From assembly GCA_964613945.1 (NCBI GenBank), contig CAZTJC010000006.1:1-64000 (forward strand): a DNA stretch of 64,000 nt, read 5' to 3'. Within the stretch, counting starts at the first letter, position 1. Every line of letters starts with the position of its first letter. Position numbers and translations under genes: made by a program. This document shows positions 7,769 to 16,590 of the stretch, in pieces. The DNA comes from JAVVHH01 sp964613945. Its GTDB lineage: Bacteria > Pseudomonadota > Alphaproteobacteria > Acetobacterales > Acetobacteraceae. The notes under the pieces are model-generated. The model ran no database searches, was not told where the DNA came from, and worked only from the letters and a program-made list of their open reading frames with translations.

Positions 7769-8676
7769 GCACGCACCGCCCGGCCGCGTGCCTTGGTCAG
7801 CAGCAACGTGACCGCCATGATCAGCACGAAGAACACCACCACGATCGCGCAGGCATAACCGATGTCGTAATAAGCGAACGCCTCCTGATACAGGTAAAGG
7901 TTCAGCGTCTCGCTCGAGGTGCCGGGACCACCGCCGGTGATGACGAAGATGGTGTCGAACGCCTTGAGCGCGTCCACCGCGCGCAGCACCAGCGCCACCA
8001 GGATAAACGGCCAAACCAGGGGCAGCGTGATGTGGCGGAAACACTGCCACGGCGTCGCGCCATCGAGCTTGGCCGCCTCATAGGGATCGATAGGTAGGCT
8101 GGCGAGGCCACCGAGCACGATGAGCATGACCAGCGGCGTCCATTGCCAGGTCTCGACCATCACCAGCGTCGGGATCACGGTCGAGTTCTCATACACCCAG
8201 GTCGATGGCGGTAGGCCGATCGATGTCAGCAGGTAGTTCAGCACCCCGAGTTGCGGGTGGAACATCATCGTCCACACCAGGGAGATGGCGACCGGCGTGG
8301 CCATCATTGGCAGGATGAAGATGGTGCGCGCGACCCCGCGCAACGGGAACTGCTTGTTGAAGCACAGCGCCGCCACGAGGCCGAGCACGGTTGGGAACAC
8401 CACCGCCAGCGCCGTGAAATAGAAGGTGCGCAACACCGCCCAGACGAAGCGCTCGTCCGTGAACATCCGCCGGTAATTGTCCAGCCCGGCGAAGCTCATC
8501 GGGCTGCTGACGTGATAATCCTGCAGCGACATGTAGAGGGTGAAGACCCACGGAAACACGATCACCGCCGCGACCACGATGCCGGCAGGCAGGATGAACA
8601 GCCAGTACCGACGGGCATAGTTGTTGCCCGTCCTGGCCCTCACCGGCGCCAGCGTGCCTGCCGTCGCCTGGCTCAT
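7765..8676 (-). CDS. Sugar ABC transporter permease, MalF/UgpA type
   Basis: This is a 303-residue inner-membrane permease with a long cytoplasmic N-terminus, a first membrane span (YWLFILPAGIVVAAVIVFPW) and the EAA loop DPYEAAKLDGATPWQCFRHI at about 198-217. The periplasmic YENSTVIP loop before a membrane span is typical of MalF/UgpA relatives. It pairs with the downstream MalG-type subunit, and its start and stop codons overlap its neighbours by 4 bases each. The substrate is unknown, but the binding protein and nearby PfkB kinase suggest a carbohydrate or polyol. Confidence 0.9.
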   Translation of the reverse strand: MSQATAGTLAPVRARTGNNYARRYWLFILPAGIVVAAVIVFPWVFTLYMSLQDYHVSSPMSFAGLDNYRRMFTDERFVWAVLRTFYFTALAVVFPTVLGLVAALCFNKQFPLRGVARTIFILPMMATPVAISLVWTMMFHPQLGVLNYLLTSIGLPPSTWVYENSTVIPTLVMVETWQWTPLVMLIVLGGLASLPIDPYEAAKLDGATPWQCFRHITLPLVWPFILVALVLRAVDALKAFDTIFVITGGGPGTSSETLNLYLYQEAFAYYDIGYACAIVVVFFVLIMAVTLLLTKARGRAVRA

Positions 8677-9998
8677 CCTTGCAGCGACTTCTCGAGCACG
8701 GGCTTGAAATTATCGGTCGCCTTGCGCAGCGCGGCAGCCGGGTCGGTGCCGCCGATCATGTCGGTCAGCGCGACGCCGAACACGTCGCGGAACTCGGTAA
8801 CCGGCACGATCTCCGGCAGCCCCAGGCGGGCGATCTTAGCGCTCTCGAGCAGGGTGGCGAGCCATTCCTGGCCGAACGGGCTGTTCTTCATCAGCCCCGG
8901 GTCCTGGTAGGTGCTCAGCCGCGGCGAAGCGCCGCCACCGCCCGACACCATGTTCAGCAACATCTTCTTGCCGGTGGCCCACTGGCAGTAGAGGTAAGAC
9001 GCGTTCTTGACCTTGCTCTTGGCCGAGACGCCGACCGCATCGGTGAACACCGAGCAAGCGTGCGTCTTGGGGCCGGCCGGCATCACGGCGAAGCCGACAT
9101 GGTCGGCGATCTTGGACTTGGTCTTGTCGACCAGCGGCGGCGTGAACCCGACGCCGTCCATCCACATGCCGATCTTACCCTGCATGAAACTGGTCTGGCA
9201 CTCGTTCCAGTTAAAGCCGACCACGCCGGGCGGGGCGCAATCACGCATGATGGCCTGGTAGTACTGCGCGGCGGCAACGGCCTCGGGCGTGTCGGTCAGC
9301 AGGGTGCGACCGTCCGGGGTAACGGTTGCCTGATTTTGGCCGAGCAGGATGTTGGTCCACACCGGCACGTTGGCGTTGCGCAAGCCGCGGGCAACGAAGC
9401 CGTAGGTGCCGGCCCCCTTGTCGGTCAGCCCGCGCGCGGCCTGCAGCATCTCGTCAAATGTGGTGGGAACCTTCACACCCTTCTGGGCGAACAGCTCCTT
9501 GTTATAATAGATGAGCCAGAAATCCGTCTCGAGCGGCAATGAATCCATGCGCCCGTCCGGCTGCGTCGCGGCTTCCACGCTGGGCTTGCTGAAATCGGCG
9601 AAGTCGAAATCCGGCGCGGTCAGGCTCGGGTTGGCGACATAGGGGCGCAGATCCTCGAGCCACTTGCCGTTACCGACGATGCGCTTGGAGACGTGCAGCG
9701 AATAATGGAACACGTCAAAGCTCGGGCGGCCGGTCGAGAGTTCTAGGATCGCCTTGGAGCGCTGCTGCTGCTCCGGCATCTGCTCGGACTCCACCTTGAT
9801 GCCGGTCAAGTCCTCGAACTCGCGCTGATATTTCTGTAGCGTGTCGGCACGCGGGTTCTTGGACATGGTGACGACCACCGTCTGGCCCTTGCACTGCTTC
9901 CAGTCGAAACCGTCCGCCGCACGACCGATCGAGGGCAGGCCGAATGCCGACGCGCCGAGTACGCTGGTGCCGGTCTTCAACAGGGTGCGTCTGTTCAT
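8673..9998 (-). CDS. Periplasmic sugar-binding protein of ABC importer (family 1)
   Basis: This 441-residue extracellular solute-binding protein begins with a twin-arginine-like or Sec signal (MNRRTLLKTGTSVLGASAFG) ending near ADG at about 28-30. The mature part has the family 1 pattern: GIKVESEQMPE, FDVFHYSLH, the LIYYNKELF block and DKGAGTYGF. It would capture a sugar or polyol in the periplasm and hand it to the two downstream permeases. It is the first gene of the unit, and a purine-rich GAGAGGAGA precedes the ATG. About 136 bases separate it from the next upstream gene. Confidence 0.9.
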   Translation of the reverse strand: MNRRTLLKTGTSVLGASAFGLPSIGRAADGFDWKQCKGQTVVVTMSKNPRADTLQKYQREFEDLTGIKVESEQMPEQQQRSKAILELSTGRPSFDVFHYSLHVSKRIVGNGKWLEDLRPYVANPSLTAPDFDFADFSKPSVEAATQPDGRMDSLPLETDFWLIYYNKELFAQKGVKVPTTFDEMLQAARGLTDKGAGTYGFVARGLRNANVPVWTNILLGQNQATVTPDGRTLLTDTPEAVAAAQYYQAIMRDCAPPGVVGFNWNECQTSFMQGKIGMWMDGVGFTPPLVDKTKSKIADHVGFAVMPAGPKTHACSVFTDAVGVSAKSKVKNASYLYCQWATGKKMLLNMVSGGGGASPRLSTYQDPGLMKNSPFGQEWLATLLESAKIARLGLPEIVPVTEFRDVFGVALTDMIGGTDPAAALRKATDNFKPVLEKSLQG

Positions 9999-10134
9999 GG
10001 TGATGTCTCCTCTCGCGCCGGCATCTATGGCCGATCGTCGTTGACGCTAATCTGGCCGACGTTACCGCCATCCGCCACTATTTCCGAACGACCGGGCTAC
10101 GCCGTTGCCCCGACCGACGATGATAGGGCCGACA

Positions 10135-10653
10135 TCAGCATGTCAGACTGAGGCGCGTCAGCGCACAGCCTCGATCCAGAAGGTCCTGCGGCGACTTCTC
10201 CGGAAACATTTGCTGGTAGCGGCGGAGCAGAGCATCCCCGAGTTCCCTGGCAGTTCGGACGTTCGGCAGGGAGTCGGCGAACTGCTCGCTGGTGACCGCC
10301 TCGATGGGAAGATGCTGAATGACCTCCGTGCACACTCCCCGGCGAGCAAAGGACGGGTCTATGACCGGCAGGACCTCGGAGCCCGTCGCCGACCTTCTTC
10401 CGGCTCTGACGATCGGGACGATGGCGTAAACCCGGCCGACCTCGTTCAGCGTGAATTCGAGATTGAAATGCACAAAGCTGGTCCTCTCTCGCTCCAGAAA
10501 GCGGAAATCCTGTTCGTGCAAACGAATCAAGGCGTCGACCTCCAGGCGGGCACATAGCTCGTGGATTGGCATGACGATCTCTCGGCCATCCTCAAGGACG
10601 CCGATCGACGACGTGTCGGAGAGTGGGAGAGGGAGGTGATTGCCGGTTGTCAT
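10135..10653 (-). CDS. Hypothetical protein
   Basis: This 172-residue protein is not recognised. It is soluble, with no signal or membrane segment, and has an even mix of charged and hydrophobic residues (LEDGREIVMPIHELCARLEV, then a FRFLERERTSF block), consistent with a real folded domain. Codons have the G/C-rich third positions of the neighbours, while the opposite-strand frame does not. The ATG at 10651-10653 is preferred over one 12 codons upstream because GGAAG lies 6 bases before it. It is transcribed towards the sugar importer genes, but a 136-base gap separates them. Confidence 0.55.
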   Translation of the reverse strand: MTTGNHLPLPLSDTSSIGVLEDGREIVMPIHELCARLEVDALIRLHEQDFRFLERERTSFVHFNLEFTLNEVGRVYAIVPIVRAGRRSATGSEVLPVIDPSFARRGVCTEVIQHLPIEAVTSEQFADSLPNVRTARELGDALLRRYQQMFPEKSPQDLLDRGCALTRLSLTC

Positions 10654-10789
10654 GACGCTTCCAGGTCGTGACGAGTAGCCTAGTCCCAAAGCGTCATTAG
10701 CGCGCGAACAAACACGTCATCCTGGGGCGCCGACTTGTCGGATCAAACACGCTCTGACACACGGAAATGCGATGATGGAGTAGAATTTC

Positions 10790-11290
10790 ATGATCCCGAT
10801 GGCCCGCGTCGCCTTTTTTGCTGCCCTCTCGCTCGCCTTGCTGCCGTCGCACGGCCAAGCAAAGACCTTCGACCTACCCGACGCCAACCCGGCGGCGAGA
10901 GTCTATCTGCCGGATAGTTGGAAGCCGTCCGAGGTCGAAAAAGGTGTCGAGGCGACGTCGCCCGACGGCGAGACTTACGTCGCCATCGAGACGGCCACCG
11001 CGAAAGGGATGAACACCCTGATCGACGAAGACATCGACTTCCTCACCAAGCAGGGCGTGGTGATCGACCGCTCGACGCAGCAATCCAACGACATGCAGAG
11101 CAACGGCATGCCGGCCTCCCTGCTGCACTGGAAAGGCAAGGACAAGGACGGCCCAACCGCCGTGACGCTCGGCATCTTCGGCGTCACGGACAACCTCGTC
11201 GTGCTGATGACCGCCTGGTCCTCGCCGGCCGGCGATAAGGCCAACGGTGCCGAGCTGACGAAGATCGTCGATGGGATCAAGCGGCGCTAA
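10790..11290 (+). CDS. Secreted hypothetical protein
   Basis: This 166-residue protein has a clear Sec signal peptide: a short basic start, then a hydrophobic run VAFFAALSLALLP, with probable cleavage after GQAKT or nearby at about 25. The mature part of about 140 residues contains repeated Asp/Thr-rich stretches and a hydrophobic DNLVVLMTAW segment. It is not assigned to a family with certainty. An alternative start 3 codons downstream would give a more usual signal length. It stands alone between divergent and convergent neighbours. Confidence 0.6.
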   Translation: MIPMARVAFFAALSLALLPSHGQAKTFDLPDANPAARVYLPDSWKPSEVEKGVEATSPDGETYVAIETATAKGMNTLIDEDIDFLTKQGVVIDRSTQQSNDMQSNGMPASLLHWKGKDKDGPTAVTLGIFGVTDNLVVLMTAWSSPAGDKANGAELTKIVDGIKRR

Positions 11291-11324
11291 AACGGCTCGG
11301 CTAGGGGCAACGAGGTAGTCGCGG

Positions 11325-12470
11325 CTACCTGAACCGTAGATTGCCTCGCCCCAGTTGGCTCACCGACGTGCATCCCATCAGCCGCATGTCGCGCTCAATC
11401 TCGATGCGCATCAGGTCCAGCGCCCGCTCGACGCCGGCCTGGCCGGCCGCTGCGAGCGGGAACAGGTAATACCGCCCGACGCCCACGGCCTTGGCGCCCA
11501 AAGACAACGCCTTGAGTACGTGGGTGCCGCGCTGGATGCCACCATCCATGATGACGTCGATGCGGTCGCCCACGGCATCGACGATCTCGGCAAGCTGGTC
11601 GAAGGCCGACCGCGAGCCGTCGAGCTGCCGTCCGCCATGGTTGGACAACACGATGCCGGTGCAGCCGATCTCGACGGCCTTCTTGGCGTCGGCGACCGAC
11701 ATGATGCCCTTGAGGCAGAACTGGCCGCCCCATTCCCGCACCATGGCGGCGACGTCGTCCCAGTCGAGCGCCGGGTCGAGCATCTCGGTGAAGTAGCGGC
11801 TGATCGACACCGCGCCACCACCCATGTCCACATGGTTGTCGAGCTGCGGCAGCTTGAAGGACTCGTGGGTCACGTAGTTGATGCCCCAGGCCGGCCTCAT
11901 GGCGAACTGCATCAACCCGGTCAGGTTGAGCCGGAACGGGATGGAAAAGCCGGTGCGCTTGTCGCGTTCGCGGTTGCCGCCGGTGATGCTGTCGACGGTG
12001 AGCATCATCACCTCGATGCCGGCAGTCTTGGCGCGCGCCATCATCTCGCGGTTCAGGCCACGGTCCTTGTGGAAGTAGAACTGATAGACCTGCGGTCCGT
12101 TGCTGATCCGGCGGGCTTCCTCAAGGCTGACCGTGCCCAACGACGACACGCCGAACATGGTTCCGAACTTGCCCGCTGCCGCAGCCACGGCGCGCTCGCC
12201 CTGATGGTGGAACAACCGCTGCAACGCGGTCGGCGAGCAGTAGAACGGCATGGCCAACTTCTGGCCCATGACCGTCACCGACATGTCGACTTCCTTGACG
12301 CCCCGCAACACGTTGGGGACGAGGTCGCAGCTCTCGAAGGAACTGGTGTTGCGGCGATAGGTGGCTTCGTCGTCCGCTCCGCCGTCGATGTAGTCGAAGA
12401 TCGGCTTCGGCAACCGCCGTTTGGCCAGGCGCCGGAAGTCATGAAAGTTATAGCAGCCCTGAACGCTCAT
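11325..12470 (-). CDS. FMN-dependent alpha-hydroxyacid dehydrogenase/oxidase (LldD-like)
   Basis: This 381-residue TIM-barrel flavoprotein oxidises L-2-hydroxy acids such as lactate or glycolate to 2-oxo acids. FDYIDGGADDEATY at 25-38, the FMN-contacting K254 and the catalytic pair H278/R281 in LSNHGGRQLDG are present, as is the C-terminal DMRLMGCTSVSQLG. It is the last gene of a leftward unit headed by the SAF-domain oxidoreductase, and it lies 71 bases after aldA behind a large hairpin. AldA makes lactate from lactaldehyde or glycolate from glycolaldehyde, so the pair can convert a hydroxyaldehyde to a 2-oxo acid. Mandelate or other hydroxyacids remain possible. Confidence 0.88.
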   Translation of the reverse strand: MSVQGCYNFHDFRRLAKRRLPKPIFDYIDGGADDEATYRRNTSSFESCDLVPNVLRGVKEVDMSVTVMGQKLAMPFYCSPTALQRLFHHQGERAVAAAAGKFGTMFGVSSLGTVSLEEARRISNGPQVYQFYFHKDRGLNREMMARAKTAGIEVMMLTVDSITGGNRERDKRTGFSIPFRLNLTGLMQFAMRPAWGINYVTHESFKLPQLDNHVDMGGGAVSISRYFTEMLDPALDWDDVAAMVREWGGQFCLKGIMSVADAKKAVEIGCTGIVLSNHGGRQLDGSRSAFDQLAEIVDAVGDRIDVIMDGGIQRGTHVLKALSLGAKAVGVGRYYLFPLAAAGQAGVERALDLMRIEIERDMRLMGCTSVSQLGRGNLRFR

Positions 12471-12494
12471 CTTGCCAATCCATGGAAGGTCATG

Positions 12495-12536
12495 TCCGGC
12501 CGTGGCGGACGCTTGTAAACGTTTGCCGCGGCCGGA
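12495..12536. promoter_or_regulatory. Large hairpin between aldA and the hydroxyacid oxidase gene, with LacI-like motif in the loop
   Basis: Arms at 12495-12511 and 12520-12536 pair over 17 positions with G-T wobbles when read on the plus strand; the outer 8 bases (TCCGGCCG/CGGCCGGA) are perfect on either strand. The central TGTAAACGTTTGCC (12514-12527) matches the LacI-family operator consensus except for the last base. It could be a terminator or attenuator, an mRNA processing site, or an operator. Confidence 0.45.
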
Positions 12537-12541
12537 AGGTC

Positions 12542-14017
12542 TCAGCGCCCCTGAATATAGACGACGTGCGTTTCCGTGAACTCATGTAGCCCATGTTTGC
12601 CATCGGCACCGCCGATGCCGGACTTGCGACGGCCGGCATGGAAGCCTTGCATGGCCTCGAAATGCTCGCGGTTGATGTAGGTCTCGCCGAATTTCAGCTC
12701 GCGGCTGGCCTGCAGGGCGGCGTTGAGGTCGTTGGTGAAGATCGACGACGTCAGGCCATACTCGGAATCGTTGGCCAGCGCGATCGCCTCGTCGATCCCA
12801 TCCACGACCTGAACCGGCAGCACCGGGCCGAAGATCTCGCTGCGCATGATGTCATGCTCGGCTTTGACGCCGGTGATCAGCGTCGGCTCGTAATGGTAGC
12901 CGAACGGCCGATCGGCGATGCGGCCGCCGGTGACGACCGACGCACCGTCGGCACGGGCGCGATCGACCGCCTGGGCCACCTTGTCCAGCCCGGCGCGGTT
13001 GACCAACGGGCCCATGTGCAGATCGATCTCGACCGAGGGGTCGCCGTACCGGGTGCCCTCCATCAGCGTCTTCAGCTTGGCGATGAACTCGTCATGGACG
13101 GCGCGTTCCACATAGACGCGCTCGGCGCAGTTGCAGACCTGCCCGGTGTTGATGACGCGGGAATCGTAGATCGCCTTGGCCGCGAGATCGAGGTCGGCGC
13201 TGGCCAGCACGATCGCCGGCGCCTTGCCGCCGAGTTCGAGGTTGACCCGCGTGAGGTTACGACCCGCCGTCTGCATGATGCGCGACCCGGTGCCAACGCT
13301 GCCGGTGAAGGTGATCAGGTCGATGCCCTTATGCTCCACCAATGCCTGGCCGGTGGTGCCGCCGCGCCCGCCCACGACATTGACCACGCCGGCCGGCATC
13401 TCGGTCTCGGCAACCAGTTCCGCGAAGACGAAGGCGTTGATCGGCGTCTCCTCGCTGGGCTTGATCACGATGGTGTTGCCGGTGACCAGGGCCGGGGCCA
13501 GCTTGCGGGCGATCAGGAAGAACGGGAAGTTCCACGGCAGGATACCGGCCACCGTGCCGATCGGCTTACGCATCAGCAGGATGGTTTCCTTGGCGCGGTC
13601 GCTGGTGATCACCTCGCCTTCCAGGCGACGCGCCCATTCTGCCATGTAGTCGATGTAGTCGGCGGTGAAATCGACCTCGATTGCCGCCAGCGGCCGCACC
13701 TTGCCTTGTTCGCGGACAATGATGTCGGCCAGCTCCAAGCGATGGGCGCGCAGCTTGGCGGAAATCTGGCGTAGGAAGCCGGCCCGCTCGATGGCCGGGC
13801 GCTTCTCCCAGCCGATCTGGGCGCGGCGTGCTGCCTGGACGGCAGCATCGACGTCGCCGGCGCTGCTGGCGGGAACGCGGCCGACAAGGGCGCCATCGGC
13901 CGGGTTATGGACCTCGATGTAGTCGTTCGTGCCGTCGACGAACTTGCCGTCGATGTAGTTCCGGTAGTTGACGGGCTTGCTCGTGTAACGCTCGGCATGT
14001 GCGCGCAGTGCGGTCAT
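12542..14017 (-). CDS. aldA: Lactaldehyde/glycolaldehyde dehydrogenase (AldA-type)
   Basis: This 491-residue NAD-dependent aldehyde dehydrogenase has N163 (PWNFPFF), E261 (LELGGKAP) and the catalytic cysteine C295 in NTGQVCNCAER. The NCAER context and the C-terminal block FGETYINREHFEAMQGF followed by RRKSGIGGADGKHGLHE are close to E. coli AldA, which oxidises lactaldehyde to lactate and glycolaldehyde to glycolate. It sits between a cupin gene and an FMN hydroxyacid oxidase gene in a unit with a TRAP importer, implying that the imported compound is cleaved or oxidised to a short hydroxyaldehyde. GGGAGG precedes the ATG. Confidence 0.88.
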   Translation of the reverse strand: MTALRAHAERYTSKPVNYRNYIDGKFVDGTNDYIEVHNPADGALVGRVPASSAGDVDAAVQAARRAQIGWEKRPAIERAGFLRQISAKLRAHRLELADIIVREQGKVRPLAAIEVDFTADYIDYMAEWARRLEGEVITSDRAKETILLMRKPIGTVAGILPWNFPFFLIARKLAPALVTGNTIVIKPSEETPINAFVFAELVAETEMPAGVVNVVGGRGGTTGQALVEHKGIDLITFTGSVGTGSRIMQTAGRNLTRVNLELGGKAPAIVLASADLDLAAKAIYDSRVINTGQVCNCAERVYVERAVHDEFIAKLKTLMEGTRYGDPSVEIDLHMGPLVNRAGLDKVAQAVDRARADGASVVTGGRIADRPFGYHYEPTLITGVKAEHDIMRSEIFGPVLPVQVVDGIDEAIALANDSEYGLTSSIFTNDLNAALQASRELKFGETYINREHFEAMQGFHAGRRKSGIGGADGKHGLHEFTETHVVYIQGR

Positions 14018-14055
14018 TGACCATTCCTCCCTTTATTGTTGTTGTTGAAGCGGGC

Positions 14056-14673
14056 TCAGCCCCGGACGAGGCCGTCGTTCCAGACGAAATGAGCGTCGGA
14101 CTTCACTTGCTCCGCCGTGAGGGTCGGGAAGCAGATGTCCTCCAGCGCTCCGTCGTAGCGGACGTAGTCCTTCATCGAGCGCAGCGTCGCCGTGCCCTGG
14201 ATTGGGAAGAAGCTGGTCGGCTCCGCATAGTCGTAGATCATCAGGAACTGGCCGGTCGCCACCGTGCCGTCCGGCAACTCGACGCCGGGCGGGCAGGCCG
14301 ACCAGGTGTGCGGAACGCCCTCGGGGATGTCCACCAGCGCCCCGTGCGGGATGACGTAGATGTCGCCGTTCAGTTCGACCAGGCCGACCCCGCCCGTCAC
14401 CAGGATGCGTTCGGCCAATAGCCGGCGGTCCTCGTCCCGATCCGCCATGGTGACGTGCACGTGCCGCGGTAGGCGCAGCTCATGGGTGAAAGGGATGAAG
14501 CCGAGCTGCCCGCGCGAGGTCGACGGCTCGTCGAGTGCGCCGCCCGGATACATCTCGTGCATCGTCAACGGGATGTTGTCGAACGGTGTTTTGACGTTGG
14601 ATCCGGTGCCGTGGGTGATCCGGCAGCCGTTCGGCAGCAGGAAGCCGAGCGGCTTGATGTCGGCGGTGGTCAT
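14056..14673 (-). CDS. Cupin-fold protein of unknown function
   Basis: This 205-residue protein has the cupin pattern: LRLPRHVHVTMAD (about 68-80), a central GVGLVELNGDIYVIPHGALVD stretch and DIPEGVPHTWSACP, so a metal site with His residues is likely. The reading frame continues far upstream with no stop, but GGAGG 7 bases before the ATG at 14671-14673 and the antisense character of the upstream part fix the start here. It lies between the TRAP permease and aldA genes in the same unit, suggesting an isomerase, dioxygenase or sugar-acid-processing role. The exact reaction is unknown. Confidence 0.7.
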   Translation of the reverse strand: MTTADIKPLGFLLPNGCRITHGTGSNVKTPFDNIPLTMHEMYPGGALDEPSTSRGQLGFIPFTHELRLPRHVHVTMADRDEDRRLLAERILVTGGVGLVELNGDIYVIPHGALVDIPEGVPHTWSACPPGVELPDGTVATGQFLMIYDYAEPTSFFPIQGTATLRSMKDYVRYDGALEDICFPTLTAEQVKSDAHFVWNDGLVRG

Positions 14674-14696
14674 GAAAAGGCCTCCAGTGTTCGGCG

Positions 14697-16541
14697 TTAA
14701 AGAAAGACCGTCGAGATCCAGGGGATGGCGGCGATGATGATCGTGCCGATCAGCAGCGCGATCATGTAGCCGACGACCGGGCGCATGCCCCGGTCCGGGT
14801 TGACCCGGCTGACGGCGCACACCGCGTAGTAGCCGACCCCAAACGGCGGGGCGAACAGACCGATGCCCATGGCCAGGATCACCACCATCGCATAGTGCAC
14901 CTCGTTCACGCCTTCGGCCCGCGCGCTCGGGAACAGCAGCGGCCCGAACAACACGATGGCCGGGATACCTTCCAGCACGCTGCCCAGGATGATGAAGGCA
15001 ACGATGTTGACGGCCAGGAAGGTGGGGATGCCACCCGGCAACTCGGTCATGAACACGGCCAGCGCGGATGAGAAGCCCGACTGGGTGAGTGCCCAGGCCA
15101 TGCCGGTTGCGGTGCCGATGATGAGCAGGATCGCGCCGGACAGGATCGCCGTGGTGATCAGCATGGGGAACAGGCGACGCCAGTCGAACTGGCGATAGAT
15201 CAGCAGTCCGATGACGACCGAGTAGGCGATGCCGATGGTCGACACTTCCGTGGCGGTGGCGACACCCTCCACCACGGCGGCGCGGATCACGAATGGCAGC
15301 GCCAGCGCTGGGATCGCCACGAGGAACGCGCGTCCGATGATGCGCGCCGACGGCCGGGCTGCCCCGCTCATGTCCTCGTTGCGATACCGCCACCATACCA
15401 GACTGCACAGCGTTATCCCGAGCACCAAGCCCGGCAATAACCCGCCGGTGAACAACGCGGTGATGGACACGCCGGTGATGGACCCGATGGTGATGAGCAC
15501 GATCGAGGGCGGTATCGTCTCGGTCTGCGCCCCCGTCGCGGCCAGCAGCGCCACGAGGTCGCCTTCGTCGGCGCCGCGGGCCTTCATCTCGGGAAACAGC
15601 ACAGGCGCCACGGCCGCCATGTCGGCCGCCTTGGAGCCTGAGATGCCCGAAACGAGATACATGGCAGCCACCAGCACGTAATGCAGTCCGCCGCGCACAT
15701 GCCCGAGCAGCGAGGCGAGGAAGCCGACCATCGCCCGGGCCATGCCGGTCATCTCGATCAACAGACCCAGAAACACGAAGAGCGGGATGGCGAGCAGGAT
15801 GAGGTGGCTCATTCCCTCGTCCAGCCAACCGATCACGACCTCGCTGGGAACGGTGGTGGTCAGCGTGATGAAGCCGAAGGTGGCCAAGCCGAAGGCAAAG
15901 GCGATCGGCACCGCGCCCAGCATCATCAGCGCGACCAGGCCGACGAAGAAGATCAACAGGTTTAGGTTGCCGAGCGGCGCAAGGGTCGGCGACAGGATGA
16001 ACAGTACCGCGATGATGCCGCACACCGTCAACGTCGCGGCAATGACGTGCCGGGGCAAGGTCTCCGTCACCAGGCGCAGGATGGCGACCACCGACATCAG
16101 CCCCAGGCCGATCGGGATGGCAGCCGCCCGCCAAACGTTCGAGATCTCGAGCACTGGCGTGGTGACGAACGACTCGCCTTCCGCGAAGCAATATGCGGGC
16201 GGCAGGCACAGCGCGAGGAACGCCAGCGGCGCGACCACGGCGATGGCCTCGAGAAACGCCTTCGGACCCGGCGATAGCCGGGCGACGACGGCCGTCATGC
16301 GCATGTGCTCGCCCTTCTGGAAGGCGAGCACGGAGCCGAGCATCGCCAGCCAGAGGAACAGGATGCCGGCGAGTTCGTCCGTCCAAACCAGCGGCGACTG
16401 AAACACGTAGCGGGCCACGATGCCGGCAAACAGGACGCCGATCTCGACCAGCAGGATCAGCGCCGTCGGCACCTCGATCGTACGCCTGAGGATGGCTGGC
16501 CCGGATCGCCCAGCCGCTCCCGTCGCGGTGGAGCGGACCAC
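14697..16541 (-). CDS. dctQM: TRAP transporter fused small and large permease (DctQM)
   Basis: This 614-residue inner-membrane protein is a fusion. Residues of about 25-170 form a four-helix DctQ-like domain (VWTDELAGILFLWLAMLGS is characteristic), and from about 175 a DctM-like domain follows with many helices and the LLAIPLFVFLGLLI and SGSKAADMAAVAPV motifs. TRAP carriers import organic acids with the sodium gradient. The GTG start at 16539-16541 is 49 bases after the dctP stop, just past a hairpin. The start is the least certain part; no better candidate is seen before the first helix. The substrate is not known. Confidence 0.88.
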   Translation of the reverse strand: MVRSTATGAAGRSGPAILRRTIEVPTALILLVEIGVLFAGIVARYVFQSPLVWTDELAGILFLWLAMLGSVLAFQKGEHMRMTAVVARLSPGPKAFLEAIAVVAPLAFLALCLPPAYCFAEGESFVTTPVLEISNVWRAAAIPIGLGLMSVVAILRLVTETLPRHVIAATLTVCGIIAVLFILSPTLAPLGNLNLLIFFVGLVALMMLGAVPIAFAFGLATFGFITLTTTVPSEVVIGWLDEGMSHLILLAIPLFVFLGLLIEMTGMARAMVGFLASLLGHVRGGLHYVLVAAMYLVSGISGSKAADMAAVAPVLFPEMKARGADEGDLVALLAATGAQTETIPPSIVLITIGSITGVSITALFTGGLLPGLVLGITLCSLVWWRYRNEDMSGAARPSARIIGRAFLVAIPALALPFVIRAAVVEGVATATEVSTIGIAYSVVIGLLIYRQFDWRRLFPMLITTAILSGAILLIIGTATGMAWALTQSGFSSALAVFMTELPGGIPTFLAVNIVAFIILGSVLEGIPAIVLFGPLLFPSARAEGVNEVHYAMVVILAMGIGLFAPPFGVGYYAVCAVSRVNPDRGMRPVVGYMIALLIGTIIIAAIPWISTVFL

Positions 16542-16544
16542 CGT

Positions 16545-16566
16545 GAGACGCCGGGTCAGGCGTCTC
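16545..16566. promoter_or_regulatory. Intercistronic hairpin between dctP and dctQM
   Basis: A perfect 8-base stem (GAGACGCC/GGCGTCTC) with a 6-base loop lies in the dctP-dctQM gap, 3 bases before the proposed GTG start. Such hairpins commonly stabilise the dctP transcript so the binding protein exceeds the permease; one so close to the start could also hold back dctQM translation. Confidence 0.5.
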
Positions 16567-16590
16567 GATGAGAGGGGCGTGGTCCATGGC

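Noticed and set aside
11355..13774. Two long plus-strand open frames (about 390 codons each) opposite the oxidase and aldA genes
   Set aside because: The translations are His/Gly/Ala-rich and low in conserved patterns, as expected opposite G/C-rich genes.
14056..16587. An 843-codon open frame on the minus strand
   Set aside because: Its first 638 codons are the shifted-frame reading of dctQM; only the last 205, after a good ribosome site at 14673, form the cupin gene.
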